Source: Flavobacteriales bacterium (lineage in GTDB: Bacteria; Bacteroidota; Bacteroidia; Flavobacteriales_F; PHOS-HE28). Taken from it: a stretch of DNA of 54,814 nt. Of this stretch, positions 35,578 to 43,809 are shown one piece after another. The stretch covers positions 1-54,814 of the forward strand of contig JADKFY010000022.1 in NCBI GenBank assembly GCA_016717305.1, written 5' to 3'. A model generated the notes under the pieces. It had not been told where the DNA came from. It saw only the letters and a program-made list of their open reading frames with translations, and did no database searches. Within the stretch, counting starts at the first letter, position 1; each line of letters begins with the position of its first letter. The position numbers and the translations under genes are program-made.

Positions 35578-36593
35578 TGGAAATGCGCCGTTTCCTCCAA
35601 CAGTTCGCCTTGTTCGCTTTGGCCTGCGGACTGCTGTACCCTTTGGTGGTCGTGGCTTTCAGCATATTTCTACCGTTACCCTATGTGAAGAACGTAAAGC
35701 ATCCGCTGGGCGGCAACGGACATATGCATACCCGCCTTCTGGAATTGGAGGGACATGGACCGGTCGATGTACTGTTCCTTGGTTCATCGCATACGTACCG
35801 TGGTTTCGACCCGCGTATTTGGGAGCAACGGGGATACTCGTCATTCAACTTGGGTTCCAGTTCGCAATCGCCGGTACAAACGGAATTGCTGGTGAAGGAA
35901 TGCTTGGACCAGTTGCAACCACGGTTGGTGGTCTACGAAGTGTATGGTGTGTTGGGGAACTTGGACGGTGTGGAATCCGCTTTGGACCTGATCGCGAACC
36001 GAAAGGTGGATCTTGCTTGCTTGGAAATGGTCCTCCGTGTCGGGAATATGTTGGCATTCAACTCCATGATCTATGGTACTACGCGCCAACTTTTGGGTGT
36101 GGACCAGAATTTCACCGAGGTACGCTCGATCCCTCCAGATAGGTACATCCCCGGCGGTTACGTTCAACACGAGGAGACAACAAGCGATACTTCAGCAGCG
36201 GCAGGAACTTCCGCAGGTGGCCCGAAAGCTTTTCAATGGCACGCATTCCAACGGACCCTTGCGCTATTCAAGGAACGCGGTATTCTTGCTGTTCTCGTGG
36301 AAGCACCAACCACGCGCAATTTCCACCAGGAACTGCACGCGACGCCATCGGAGGTGGACCAATGGCTTCGGGCCAAACCGAACTTCTTGGATATGAACGG
36401 TGTGACGGGTTTGGCGGATAGTACCCACTTCTATGACCGGCATCACCTTCGCCAGCAAGGGGTGATCCTCTTCAACAATGCACTCATCGATAGCCTTGCT
36501 GGACGCGACTTACTTCCCTCGCCACACGTTGATGCACGACGAACGAACCTAGGCAGATCGATCATGCACCGAATGCTTGTCAATGTACGTTGA
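35577..36593 (+). CDS. membrane-anchored SGNH/GDSL hydrolase-like protein (acetylation partner 2)
   Basis: This 338-residue protein has an N-terminal membrane helix (about 8-32) and a periplasmic SGNH-type domain. Block I is VLFLGSSHTYRGFDP (Ser70 or Ser71 as nucleophile), Asn94 or a neighbouring polar residue may serve the oxyanion hole, and the C-terminal D-x-x-H block is YDRHHLRQQG (Asp287, His290). The ATG uses the last base of the AlgI stop, showing translational coupling. AlgI-like proteins supply acetyl groups that such SGNH proteins transfer to a glycan. It is shorter and unrelated in its N-terminal half to the AlgX-like protein at 21043. DltD-like function is less likely without other dlt genes. 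Confidence 0.8.
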   Translation: MEMRRFLQQFALFALACGLLYPLVVVAFSIFLPLPYVKNVKHPLGGNGHMHTRLLELEGHGPVDVLFLGSSHTYRGFDPRIWEQRGYSSFNLGSSSQSPVQTELLVKECLDQLQPRLVVYEVYGVLGNLDGVESALDLIANRKVDLACLEMVLRVGNMLAFNSMIYGTTRQLLGVDQNFTEVRSIPPDRYIPGGYVQHEETTSDTSAAAGTSAGGPKAFQWHAFQRTLALFKERGILAVLVEAPTTRNFHQELHATPSEVDQWLRAKPNFLDMNGVTGLADSTHFYDRHHLRQQGVILFNNALIDSLAGRDLLPSPHVDARRTNLGRSIMHRMLVNVR

Positions 36594-36732
36594 CCCCGAG
36601 ATTGCTTCTTGCCCACTTTCCGGCAGACCATGCGCCTCGAATTCAGCCTGTTGATCGTTCAATTGGCCTTGGGTACCTTCGCAGCCTTGTAAAACAGGAG
36701 CATGTGTTGAACTTGTTGCAATTGCGTTCTGC

Positions 36733-36747
36733 CCTTGCCTCCTGCCC
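36733..36747. repeat. short dispersed repeat copy (ccttgcctcctgccc)
   Basis: This 15-mer is identical to 16675-16689, inside the inverted repeat before the deoxyhypusine-synthase-like gene, and lies 8 bp before the mtaB ATG. It is probably a fragment of the same intergenic repeat family. Confidence 0.45.
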
Positions 36748-36755
36748 CCTGACAA

Positions 36756-38174
36756 ATGAGTACACCACTCAAAGCGGCATTCCATACGCTCGGTTGCAAA
36801 TTGAATTTTGCCGAGACCAGCACGCTTGCCCGTTCGCTGGAAGACGCCGGCTATGCCCGGGTACGGGTCGAGGATAGGCCCGATGTGTTCGTGCTGAACA
36901 CGTGCAGCGTTACCGAGAATGCGGACAAGGAATGTCGTAGGCATGTGCGCCGTTTCCAAGCGATCAACCCCGATGCGTTCATTGCCGTTGTGGGCTGCTA
37001 TGCCCAACTGAAGCCGGAAGAGATCGCGGCAATTCCAGGTGTCGACCTCGTGCTTGGTGCCAATGAGAAATTTGACCTGGCCGAATACCTTGAGAAGGGC
37101 ATTTCCTCACCTCTCATTGGGAGAGGGGCAGGGGGTGAGGCGATCTACTCCCCGATCAAGGAAGTGCGCACGTTCGTACCCTCTTACAACGCGAACGACA
37201 GGACCCGTACCTTCCTGAAGGTGCAAGATGGATGCGACTATTTCTGCTCTTTCTGCACGATCCCATTGGCACGCGGCCGATCCCGTAGCGGCACTGTTGC
37301 AGAGACCATGGAGCAAGCCAGGTCCATCGCTGCCAATGGGGTGAAGGAGATCGTACTCACAGGTGTGAACACTGGAGATTTCGGTCGTCTCCAGAATGAA
37401 AGCTTCCTCGAATTGATCCAAGCATTGGACAATGTGGAAGGCATCGATCGGTTCCGGATCAGCAGCATCGAACCGAACCTTTGTCACCATGGCATCATTG
37501 ACTTCGTTGCCAACAGCAAACGTTTCGCTCCGCACTTCCACATGCCCTTGCAAAGTGGTAGTGATGTGATCCTGGAACGCATGCGCCGCAGGTATGATAC
37601 CGCATTGTATAGTGAACGTGTCCTGCGGATCAAAGCACTGATGCCGCATGCGTGCATAGGTGTGGATGTGATCACCGGTACACCCGGTGAAACGGAGGAA
37701 GAATTCGCCAAGACCCATGAATTCCTGCGTTCCATTCCCATCGACTACCTGCACGTTTTCACGTACAGCGAACGCGCCAATACCACGGCCGTACGTTCCG
37801 CAACCCCGCATGATGGCATGCGGAAGCCCGACGTCATACCGGTCAACATCCGTCGCGAGCGGACGAAGCAGTTGCGCATCCTAAGCACCAAGCTGCAGCG
37901 TGCCTTTTACGAGAGACATGCAGCCACCACTAGACTTGTCCTTTTCGAACATGAGGACCACGACGGTACCATGCTCGGTTTTACCGACAATTACGTGCGT
38001 GTTTCCATGCCGTTCAACCCTTCCGCAGTGAACAAAGTGATCCCCGTGGTTATCGGCCGGATCAATAGCGATGGACATTGTGAAGGGACCCAAATCTCCG
38101 CCGAGTTCCCAGAGCGATCCACGGACCCCACTGCAAGTATGCGCACTCGAACATCTGTCCTTCAAACTAGCTGA
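36756..38174 (+). CDS. mtaB: tRNA (N6-threonylcarbamoyladenosine(37)-C2)-methylthiotransferase MtaB
   Basis: The 472-residue radical SAM enzyme adds a methylthio group to t6A37 of tRNAs reading ANN codons. The N-terminal MTTase domain has FHTLGCKLNFAET and VLNTCSVTENAD, and the radical SAM cluster ligands are Cys160, Cys164 and Cys167 in GCDYFCSFCTIPLARG. A C-terminal TRAM-like region follows. NTCSVTENAD and the TLGCKLN opening separate MtaB from MiaB and RimO. Between the two domains residues 117-128 (SSPLIGRGAGGE) are encoded by a palindromic repeat inserted in frame. The domain order and active site remain intact, so the gene should be functional. Confidence 0.93.
   Translation: MSTPLKAAFHTLGCKLNFAETSTLARSLEDAGYARVRVEDRPDVFVLNTCSVTENADKECRRHVRRFQAINPDAFIAVVGCYAQLKPEEIAAIPGVDLVLGANEKFDLAEYLEKGISSPLIGRGAGGEAIYSPIKEVRTFVPSYNANDRTRTFLKVQDGCDYFCSFCTIPLARGRSRSGTVAETMEQARSIAANGVKEIVLTGVNTGDFGRLQNESFLELIQALDNVEGIDRFRISSIEPNLCHHGIIDFVANSKRFAPHFHMPLQSGSDVILERMRRRYDTALYSERVLRIKALMPHACIGVDVITGTPGETEEEFAKTHEFLRSIPIDYLHVFTYSERANTTAVRSATPHDGMRKPDVIPVNIRRERTKQLRILSTKLQRAFYERHAATTRLVLFEHEDHDGTMLGFTDNYVRVSMPFNPSAVNKVIPVVIGRINSDGHCEGTQISAEFPERSTDPTASMRTRTSVLQTS
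37105..37140. repeat. palindromic repeat inserted in frame within mtaB
   Basis: Outer arms CCTCACC and GGTGAGG and inner CTCTC/GAGAG make an imperfect hairpin of 36 bp with a G-rich right arm. Its length is divisible by three, and it adds a SSPLIGRGAGGE peptide in the linker between the MTTase and radical SAM domains. Similar G-rich palindromes are common intergenic repeats in bacteria. Confidence 0.7.
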
Positions 38175-38189
38175 TCGTCCGATCACCCC

Positions 38190-39362
38190 ATGTACCCGAC
38201 CCTCTACCACGCTCTTCTCGACCTAACTGGAATAGACCTTCCGTTCCTGAGGTTCATGAACAGCTTCGGCTTCTTTGTGGCACTCGCATTTCTATTCGCA
38301 AGCTGGACATTGGGACTTGAACTGCGCCGAAAGGAACGGGAAGGACTCCTTCAGCCCGTAACTCGTAAGTCAACGATCGGGCTTCCTGCTTCACCCATCG
38401 AGCTCTTCACCAGCGCACTCATCGGATTCATCCTTGGCTGGAAAGCCATCTACTTGATCTTGAATTTCTCTACCGCAACAGCGGATCCACAAGCGTTCCT
38501 GCTCAGCACGCAAGGGAACATCTTCGGCGGTCTTGCGGTCGCAGCCATCATGGCCTTCCTAAAGTGGAAGGAAAAGGATAAAGAGAAACTCGCCGAGCCA
38601 CGCACCGAGGAGGTCCGGATGCAACCGCACGAACACAGCGGGAACATCACGTTGATCGCAGCGCTGTGGGGCATTATAGGGGCCAAACTGTTCCACTGGC
38701 TTGAAAATCCGAACGAGTTCATCCGGTTCGTCAAACAACCCAGTGGTGCCGACCTCTTCAGCGGGCTTACCATGTACGGTGGCTTGGTCTTCGCAGGGTT
38801 CATGGTGATCCGGTACTTCCGTAAGAACGGCATACCACCGTGGGCCGGTGCCGATTCCGCAGCGCCCGGTGTTATGCTTGCCTACGGCATTGGTCGTCTT
38901 GGCTGTCAAACCAGTGGAGATGGCGATTGGGGGATCGTGAACAACGCACCGGCTCCGAGCTGGATCCCGGATTGGCTCTGGTCATACAGCTATCCGAACA
39001 ACGTGAACAGCGTAGGCATTCCGATCACTGATGGCACCGGTTATCCCGGCTACGGCATGGTGTTGCCAGAGCCGGTATTCCCTACCCCCCTCTACGAATT
39101 CGTCATGTGCGTGGGCCTCTTCTTTGTGCTGTGGGCCTTGCGGAAGAGGTTGAAAGTGCCCGGCATGATCTTCTTCCTCTTCCTCGCCTTGAACGGTGTG
39201 GAGCGTTTCTTTATTGAAAAGATCCGTGTGAACGTCCCCTTCGCCGGAACATGGACCCAGGCCGAAGTGATCTCGTTGATCCTCATTTTCGTTGGCATCA
39301 TTGGAATGGTGCTTCGCCAACGGACCAATTCCCTACCGAATGGACCTCAAGAAACACACTGA
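38190..39362 (+). CDS. lgt: prolipoprotein diacylglyceryl transferase
   Basis: The 390-residue inner-membrane enzyme transfers diacylglycerol from phosphatidylglycerol to the lipobox cysteine of prolipoproteins. It has about seven membrane segments and the family signature in its Bacteroidota form, GIGRLGCQTSGDGDWG, containing the key Arg. Other markers are MYGGLVFAGFMVIRYF and LYEFVMCVGLF, ending in FFIEKIRVN. It is longer than E. coli Lgt because of cytoplasmic loop insertions. The stop lies within the first codons of the next gene (23-bp overlap), so both are co-transcribed. It starts 15 bp after mtaB. Confidence 0.9.
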   Translation: MYPTLYHALLDLTGIDLPFLRFMNSFGFFVALAFLFASWTLGLELRRKEREGLLQPVTRKSTIGLPASPIELFTSALIGFILGWKAIYLILNFSTATADPQAFLLSTQGNIFGGLAVAAIMAFLKWKEKDKEKLAEPRTEEVRMQPHEHSGNITLIAALWGIIGAKLFHWLENPNEFIRFVKQPSGADLFSGLTMYGGLVFAGFMVIRYFRKNGIPPWAGADSAAPGVMLAYGIGRLGCQTSGDGDWGIVNNAPAPSWIPDWLWSYSYPNNVNSVGIPITDGTGYPGYGMVLPEPVFPTPLYEFVMCVGLFFVLWALRKRLKVPGMIFFLFLALNGVERFFIEKIRVNVPFAGTWTQAEVISLILIFVGIIGMVLRQRTNSLPNGPQETH

Positions 39363-40137
39363 ACAGGTCGAAGTGATCTGTATTGAAATTGCCGAATTCA
39401 TCCGTGATGAAGCCGGAAAGCTCACTGAAGCCGGCGTAAGCAACAAGAGCGCGAACAACCTGGTGACCCATGTGGACCACACCGCAGAAGATCGCTTGGT
39501 GGAGGCCTTGGGAAAAGTTGTTCCGGAAGCGGGCTTCATTGCCGAGGAAGGCAGCGGAGAGCGCGGTGAGGGGTTGAACTGGATCATTGACCCATTGGAT
39601 GGTACCACCAACTTCGTACATGGTGTGCCATGCTACTGCATCAGTATCGCCTTGGTCGACGGCACGGAACCCATTCTCGGTGTGGTACATGAGGTTACCC
39701 GTAACGAGCGCTTCACGGCATGGAAAGGCGGCGGTGCTTACCTGAATGGCACACGCATTCAAGTCTCGCCTCGCAAGAAACTGGAAGACAGCCTGCTTGC
39801 CACCGGATTCCCTTACGATGATTTCGGCTACGAGGCGGAATACATGGACCTCTTGCGTGAACTGATGCACCGCACACGCGGGATCCGTCGCTTGGGAAGT
39901 GCCGCTGCTGACCTGGCCTACGTGGCCTGCGGAAGGTTTGAAGCCTTTTACGAATACGGCCTGAACAGTTGGGACGTAGCAGCAGGTGTACTCCTTGTGC
40001 GCGAAGCCGGTGGAAAAGTGAGCGGCTTCGCACCCAGCAAGGACCCCGTCTTCGATGAGGAGATCGTGGCCAGCAACAGCGCGATCCACGACGAATTGTT
40101 GGAGGTGATCGAACGGAACTGGCAGCGGCAGGATTGA
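39340..40137 (+). CDS. inositol monophosphatase family protein
   Basis: The 265-residue Mg2+-dependent phosphatase belongs to the IMPase/SuhB family. Metal-binding motifs are FIAEEGSGE (from about residue 66), WIIDPLDGTTNFVHG (from about 82) and the C-terminal WDVAAGVLLVREAGG (about 210). All catalytic acidic residues are present. ATG 39340 (MDLKKHTEQ) fits the family N-terminus; an earlier in-frame ATG at 39292 lies within lgt. Substrates might include inositol phosphate or other sugar phosphates. The gene probably shares a transcript with lgt. Confidence 0.9.
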   Translation: MDLKKHTEQVEVICIEIAEFIRDEAGKLTEAGVSNKSANNLVTHVDHTAEDRLVEALGKVVPEAGFIAEEGSGERGEGLNWIIDPLDGTTNFVHGVPCYCISIALVDGTEPILGVVHEVTRNERFTAWKGGGAYLNGTRIQVSPRKKLEDSLLATGFPYDDFGYEAEYMDLLRELMHRTRGIRRLGSAAADLAYVACGRFEAFYEYGLNSWDVAAGVLLVREAGGKVSGFAPSKDPVFDEEIVASNSAIHDELLEVIERNWQRQD

Positions 40138-40287
40138 GGGACCGCGGTGCGGCGGGGCGCGGACCGAACGCGGACCGAATCAGAACGTTGTCATCCCCAC
40201 CTGTGGAAGGAACCCTTCCCCCAACCTGCGCGTACAACGCCACTGCTTTGCAACTTTGCCAACTCCAGCGCCATTTCGTAGGTTTCC

Positions 40288-41397
40288 ATGAGCAGTAAGG
40301 AATTGATCCGACCATTGACCGCATTGCGCTTCTACGCGGCATTCTTGGTCTTCTCCATACATGCCAGCATGTTACCTGGCCTGCAGTGGCTCGGCCATGT
40401 GGGTTCCGATCTGCAAGGCAAGATCGGGGTCTCTGTGTTCTTCGTGCTCAGTGGTTTCATCATGACCTACGTCTATTACGGCGAGGATCGCTACGAGCCC
40501 TCGCGCCTAAGTGGTGGGCGCTTCATCATTGCCCGGCTCACGCGAATCTACCCGTTGCACATGCTTACGATGCTCATCAGTTTACCACTGGGACTCAACA
40601 GCCCTACGGCGCCGGTGGATCCCGCAGCATTGCCCTACCACTTCCTTTTGCTCCAAGAGTTCAGCCCGTTCGGTTATTTGGGTGATGCACCCAACAAGGT
40701 TTCGTGGACCCTGAGCTGCGAAATGTTCTTTTACCTCATGACACCGCTGGTCTTCACACTGATGATCCGCGCCAAGAAGTTCAAAGCATGGACCGTGGGC
40801 ATCTTGTTCTTGGTCGTGTCGGCTGCTACGGTCCTGTTCATGTTCTACCCGGAGATCCATGAGGAGCGCGCCATGTTCCGTTGGAGCGATTATTTACTGG
40901 GGATCCTCGCCTTCCTCTTCTTCCAAAAAGCACAGTTCAATATCCGCCCTTGGATGAAATGGCTGATGCCGTTCGGTATCGCTTGGTTCTGCTTCATGAT
41001 GTACGGCGAATACCACTGGTGGGACGAGTTGCCGACAACGCTCATGCTTCTACCGGGGTCCGTGGCGATCGTGTTGGGGACGGGCTTCCTGAAGCATACG
41101 AAAAGTTGGTTCCTGGCCTCGGACCGCATGGTATTCCTTGGCGAGGCGAGCTTCGCGTTCTACATGGTCCACGAATTCATTCTTCGCTATTCCAGGGTGG
41201 CGCTGATGAAGATCGGTTTCGAGATCCACTGGCTGTTGTACATCCCTTGGATGGTGTTCGTCTTCATCGTGATCCAGTGGGTCGCGATCCAATTCCATGT
41301 CCGGTTCGAAGTACCCATGCAAGAGAACGGCCGACGTTGGTTGTTCAAGGTGTTCCGGTTGGACAAGAAGAAGGTGGTGCCTGCCGTGAGCCGGTGA
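40288..41397 (+). CDS. acyltransferase 3 family membrane protein
   Basis: The 369-residue protein has about ten membrane segments. Acyltransferase-3 motifs are RPLTALRFYAAFLVFSIHAS, with the conserved His25, GKIGVSVFFVLSGFIMTYVYY, the basic ARLTRIYPLH and the following SWTLSCEMFFYLMTP. These proteins O-acylate cell-surface polysaccharides or lipids from the cytoplasmic side. It lies about 4 kb from the second AlgI/SGNH pair and may modify the same surface glycan, but it is not in their operon. A CAACTTTG box at 40251-40258 is a weak promoter candidate. Confidence 0.88.
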   Translation: MSSKELIRPLTALRFYAAFLVFSIHASMLPGLQWLGHVGSDLQGKIGVSVFFVLSGFIMTYVYYGEDRYEPSRLSGGRFIIARLTRIYPLHMLTMLISLPLGLNSPTAPVDPAALPYHFLLLQEFSPFGYLGDAPNKVSWTLSCEMFFYLMTPLVFTLMIRAKKFKAWTVGILFLVVSAATVLFMFYPEIHEERAMFRWSDYLLGILAFLFFQKAQFNIRPWMKWLMPFGIAWFCFMMYGEYHWWDELPTTLMLLPGSVAIVLGTGFLKHTKSWFLASDRMVFLGEASFAFYMVHEFILRYSRVALMKIGFEIHWLLYIPWMVFVFIVIQWVAIQFHVRFEVPMQENGRRWLFKVFRLDKKKVVPAVSR

Positions 41398-41402
41398 AGA
41401 AG

Positions 41403-41415
41403 TGAGGAAGTGAGA
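41403..41415. repeat. dispersed intergenic repeat copy (gtgaggaagtgag)
   Basis: This 13-mer is identical to 12630-12642 and lies between convergent genes. It is followed by a GC-rich segment (cgcgcccacgcgctgcgcgc) that can fold, so it may serve as a terminator. Confidence 0.35.
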
Positions 41416-41441
41416 AAGCCGCGCCCACGCGCTGCGCGCAA

Positions 41442-42885
41442 CTACTTCCTTCGGATCAGTAGCAATCCCAGCATTGTGATCGCGCCGTTCACCAGCAACA
41501 GTTCGAAGCCGAATTTGTAGCCAGCGAAGAGTTGCACGGAATAGAGGTCGAGCACGTACGTGATCACCGGTGAAAGTACCGCCACAATTGGAACCAAGCG
41601 GTCCTTAACGGCAAAGCGTGTAAGCATGCCGAAGGCGAACAATCCCAAGAGCGGACCATACGTATATCCCGCAACCCGGAAGACGGTCTTGATCACGCTG
41701 TCATCATTCCATGCCTTGAATAACAGAATGAGCACCACCATGACCACGCTAATTATCACATGCACACGCAACCGCAAAGGCACACGTTCTGCCTCGGGTC
41801 GTTTTTCGATCTCCAATACATCCACACAGACACTGGTGGTCAATGCTGTAAGGGCACTGTCAGCGCTGGAATAGGCCGCGGCAATGATACCCAGAATGAA
41901 CAACAAGCCTACGATCACCGGCAAGCTGCCATCGGTAGCCAGCATGGGATAGAGTTGATCCGGTTTCGGCGGCATAGCTACCCCGAATTGCTCCGCATAC
42001 ATGAAGAGCATTGCGCCCAAGGCCAAAAAGACCAAGTTCACGAATACCAATACCAGACTGAAGGAGACCATGTTCTTCTGCGCTTCGCGGATGTTGCGAC
42101 AGCTCAGGTTCTTCTGCATCATGTCCTGGTCCAGGCCCGTCATGGCGATGGCAATGAACATTCCCCCGAGGAATTGTTTCCAGAAATAGGTGCCGGGCTT
42201 GGGGTCATCGAAAAAGAACACACGGGACAAGGGGCTCTCGCTCACCTGTGTGATCACTTCGCCAAGGCTCCAGCCCAATTTCTGACCGAGCAATACCACG
42301 GTCAAACCCACAGCCACCAGCATGAACAAGGTCTGCAAGGTGTCAGTCCAGATGATGGTCCGTATCCCACCCTTTCGCGTGTACAGCCAGATCAGTGCGA
42401 TCGTCAATACCACGGTCACCACGAATGGAACGCCCATTTGCTTGAACACCAAGAATTGGAGCACCTCGGCCACCAAATACAAACGGGCTGCGCTACCCAA
42501 GCTTCGACTTAGCAAGAAGAACCATGCGCCGGTGAGGTAGCTCTGTCGTCCCGAATCGCTCCCCGAGGTAACCGTAGATCGATGTGAGTTGCAATCGGTA
42601 ATAGAGCGGTAGAAGTACGAAGGCGATCACTGCATAACCCGGCAAATAGCCGAGCACCATTTGCAGGTAACTGAACTTATCGGCCCCTACCATGCCCGGC
42701 ACACTGATGAAAGTGACCCCACTTAGGGAAGCCCCGATCATACCAAAAGCAACAATGTACCAAGGTGACTTCCGCTCTCCAACAAAGAACGCTTCATTCC
42801 CTGCTCCTCGCGAGGTGACCACGGAGATGCCATAGAGCAACGCGAAATACGCAGATATGGCTGTCAAGATCAAGGCCGGGGTCAT
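41442..42885 (-). CDS. sodium:solute symporter (SSS family) with one frame break
   Basis: Two frames, 42493-42885 and 41442-42515, are the N-terminal 105 and C-terminal 375 or so residues of one transporter. The first runs to ...IYGYLGERFG. In the next frame RQSYLTGAWFFLLSRSLGSAARLYLVAEVLQ continues, as expected for this family. Removing one base at about 42549 (the A in GGGACGAC on the coding strand) joins them to 480 residues. About thirteen membrane segments follow, with the Na+-site helix GASLSGVTFISVPGMV near residue 51 and the C-terminal IAAAYSSADSALTAL helix. It imports a solute with Na+; the substrate cannot be predicted. An assembly indel is the simplest explanation for the break. 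Confidence 0.86.
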
Positions 42886-43015
42886 GGGCTCGGATTAGTG
42901 CTGCAAGTTGGTGCAGTGTGCAACCTGAAGGAATGGTACGACCCTTTAGTTGTCAACGGTTGCCCATGGAACGTAGGCTCCATCCGGAATATTCAGCAGG
43001 AGATCCGCTATGGGA

Positions 43016-43720
43016 TCAATTGGCCGATGTCGGCTCCGGAGACAACCCGTACTTCCGGTACAAGCGTGCCTTGCGCTTCTCCAAACGGGCTTGGGCTTTT
43101 GCTGTTCGTGCGGAGCGATCTGCAACGGCCAGTTCACCCCGTTCGATCCGTTGTACGATCATCTCGATAGCGGCATCCTCGCCCATACCATCAAATTCAG
43201 CCTTCAAGTCTTGGCCGAAAAGCTTTGCCACACCTTGCCAAACGAATGCAACGAAGGCTCCACGTAGTTGCTCCACCAGTTCGTAGGAGGTGGCACCGGT
43301 TTGCCGATCGATCAACTTCACCAGGATCTTGCCTTGGCCAATGGTGAGGTCCTTCACCTCCGCTTCGAACTCCGCGCGCAATTCGGCCTCGGCCAATTTC
43401 ACGTACAGGTCCTGATCACCGTTCTTTCTGATCTGCGCCAGATCATGTTCGTACTCCTTCAGCATTTGCCCAGTGAGCCGCGCGTACGGATAAACCTTCA
43501 CCACGTAACGGACCAAGCGATCATACCGCTCAGCAGCCCTGCGATCCCGTGGGCGCCAAACTGCTGTAACGTTGGCCTCAGGCAGTTGGACCATTGGCAC
43601 TGTGTCGCCATCGATCACCACAGCCTTCAAAACACGGGCTGGGAATTCCTTTTGGGCAAGGCATGTCCCGGACATCAGCAGTAGAACGCTGGCACTCAGG
43701 ATATATCGACCGTGCTCCAT
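43016..43720 (-). CDS. DUF4294 domain secreted protein
   Basis: ATG 43720 gives 234 residues with a signal peptide (EHGRYILSASVLLLMSGTCLAQ). The rest matches DUF4294: VIDGDTVPMVQLPEANV, then RAAERYDRLVRYVVKVYPYARLTGQML and a helical region ending in a basic tail. The family is found in Bacteroidota and has no known function. Its length and intact motif order are normal. It is separated from the biotin carboxylase gene by about 90 bp and is probably monocistronic. Confidence 0.83.
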   Translation of the reverse strand: MEHGRYILSASVLLLMSGTCLAQKEFPARVLKAVVIDGDTVPMVQLPEANVTAVWRPRDRRAAERYDRLVRYVVKVYPYARLTGQMLKEYEHDLAQIRKNGDQDLYVKLAEAELRAEFEAEVKDLTIGQGKILVKLIDRQTGATSYELVEQLRGAFVAFVWQGVAKLFGQDLKAEFDGMGEDAAIEMIVQRIERGELAVADRSARTAKAQARLEKRKARLYRKYGLSPEPTSAN

Positions 43721-43809
43721 TTCGCTTCTGCGAACGTGAAGGTACAACGCTGATCCCGTGCCAGTATTCTTTACAGCCCGGGATAACGTGCCCACGCGCC
43801 TTTAACGTA

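Noticed and set aside
40881..41405. 174-codon plus-strand ORF within the acyltransferase 3 gene
   Set aside because: It lies fully inside a well-conserved gene in another frame and shows no protein features.
41760..42512. 250-codon plus-strand ORF opposite the sodium:solute symporter
   Set aside because: Composition rich in His and Gln is typical of an antisense shadow. The minus strand encodes a clear transporter.
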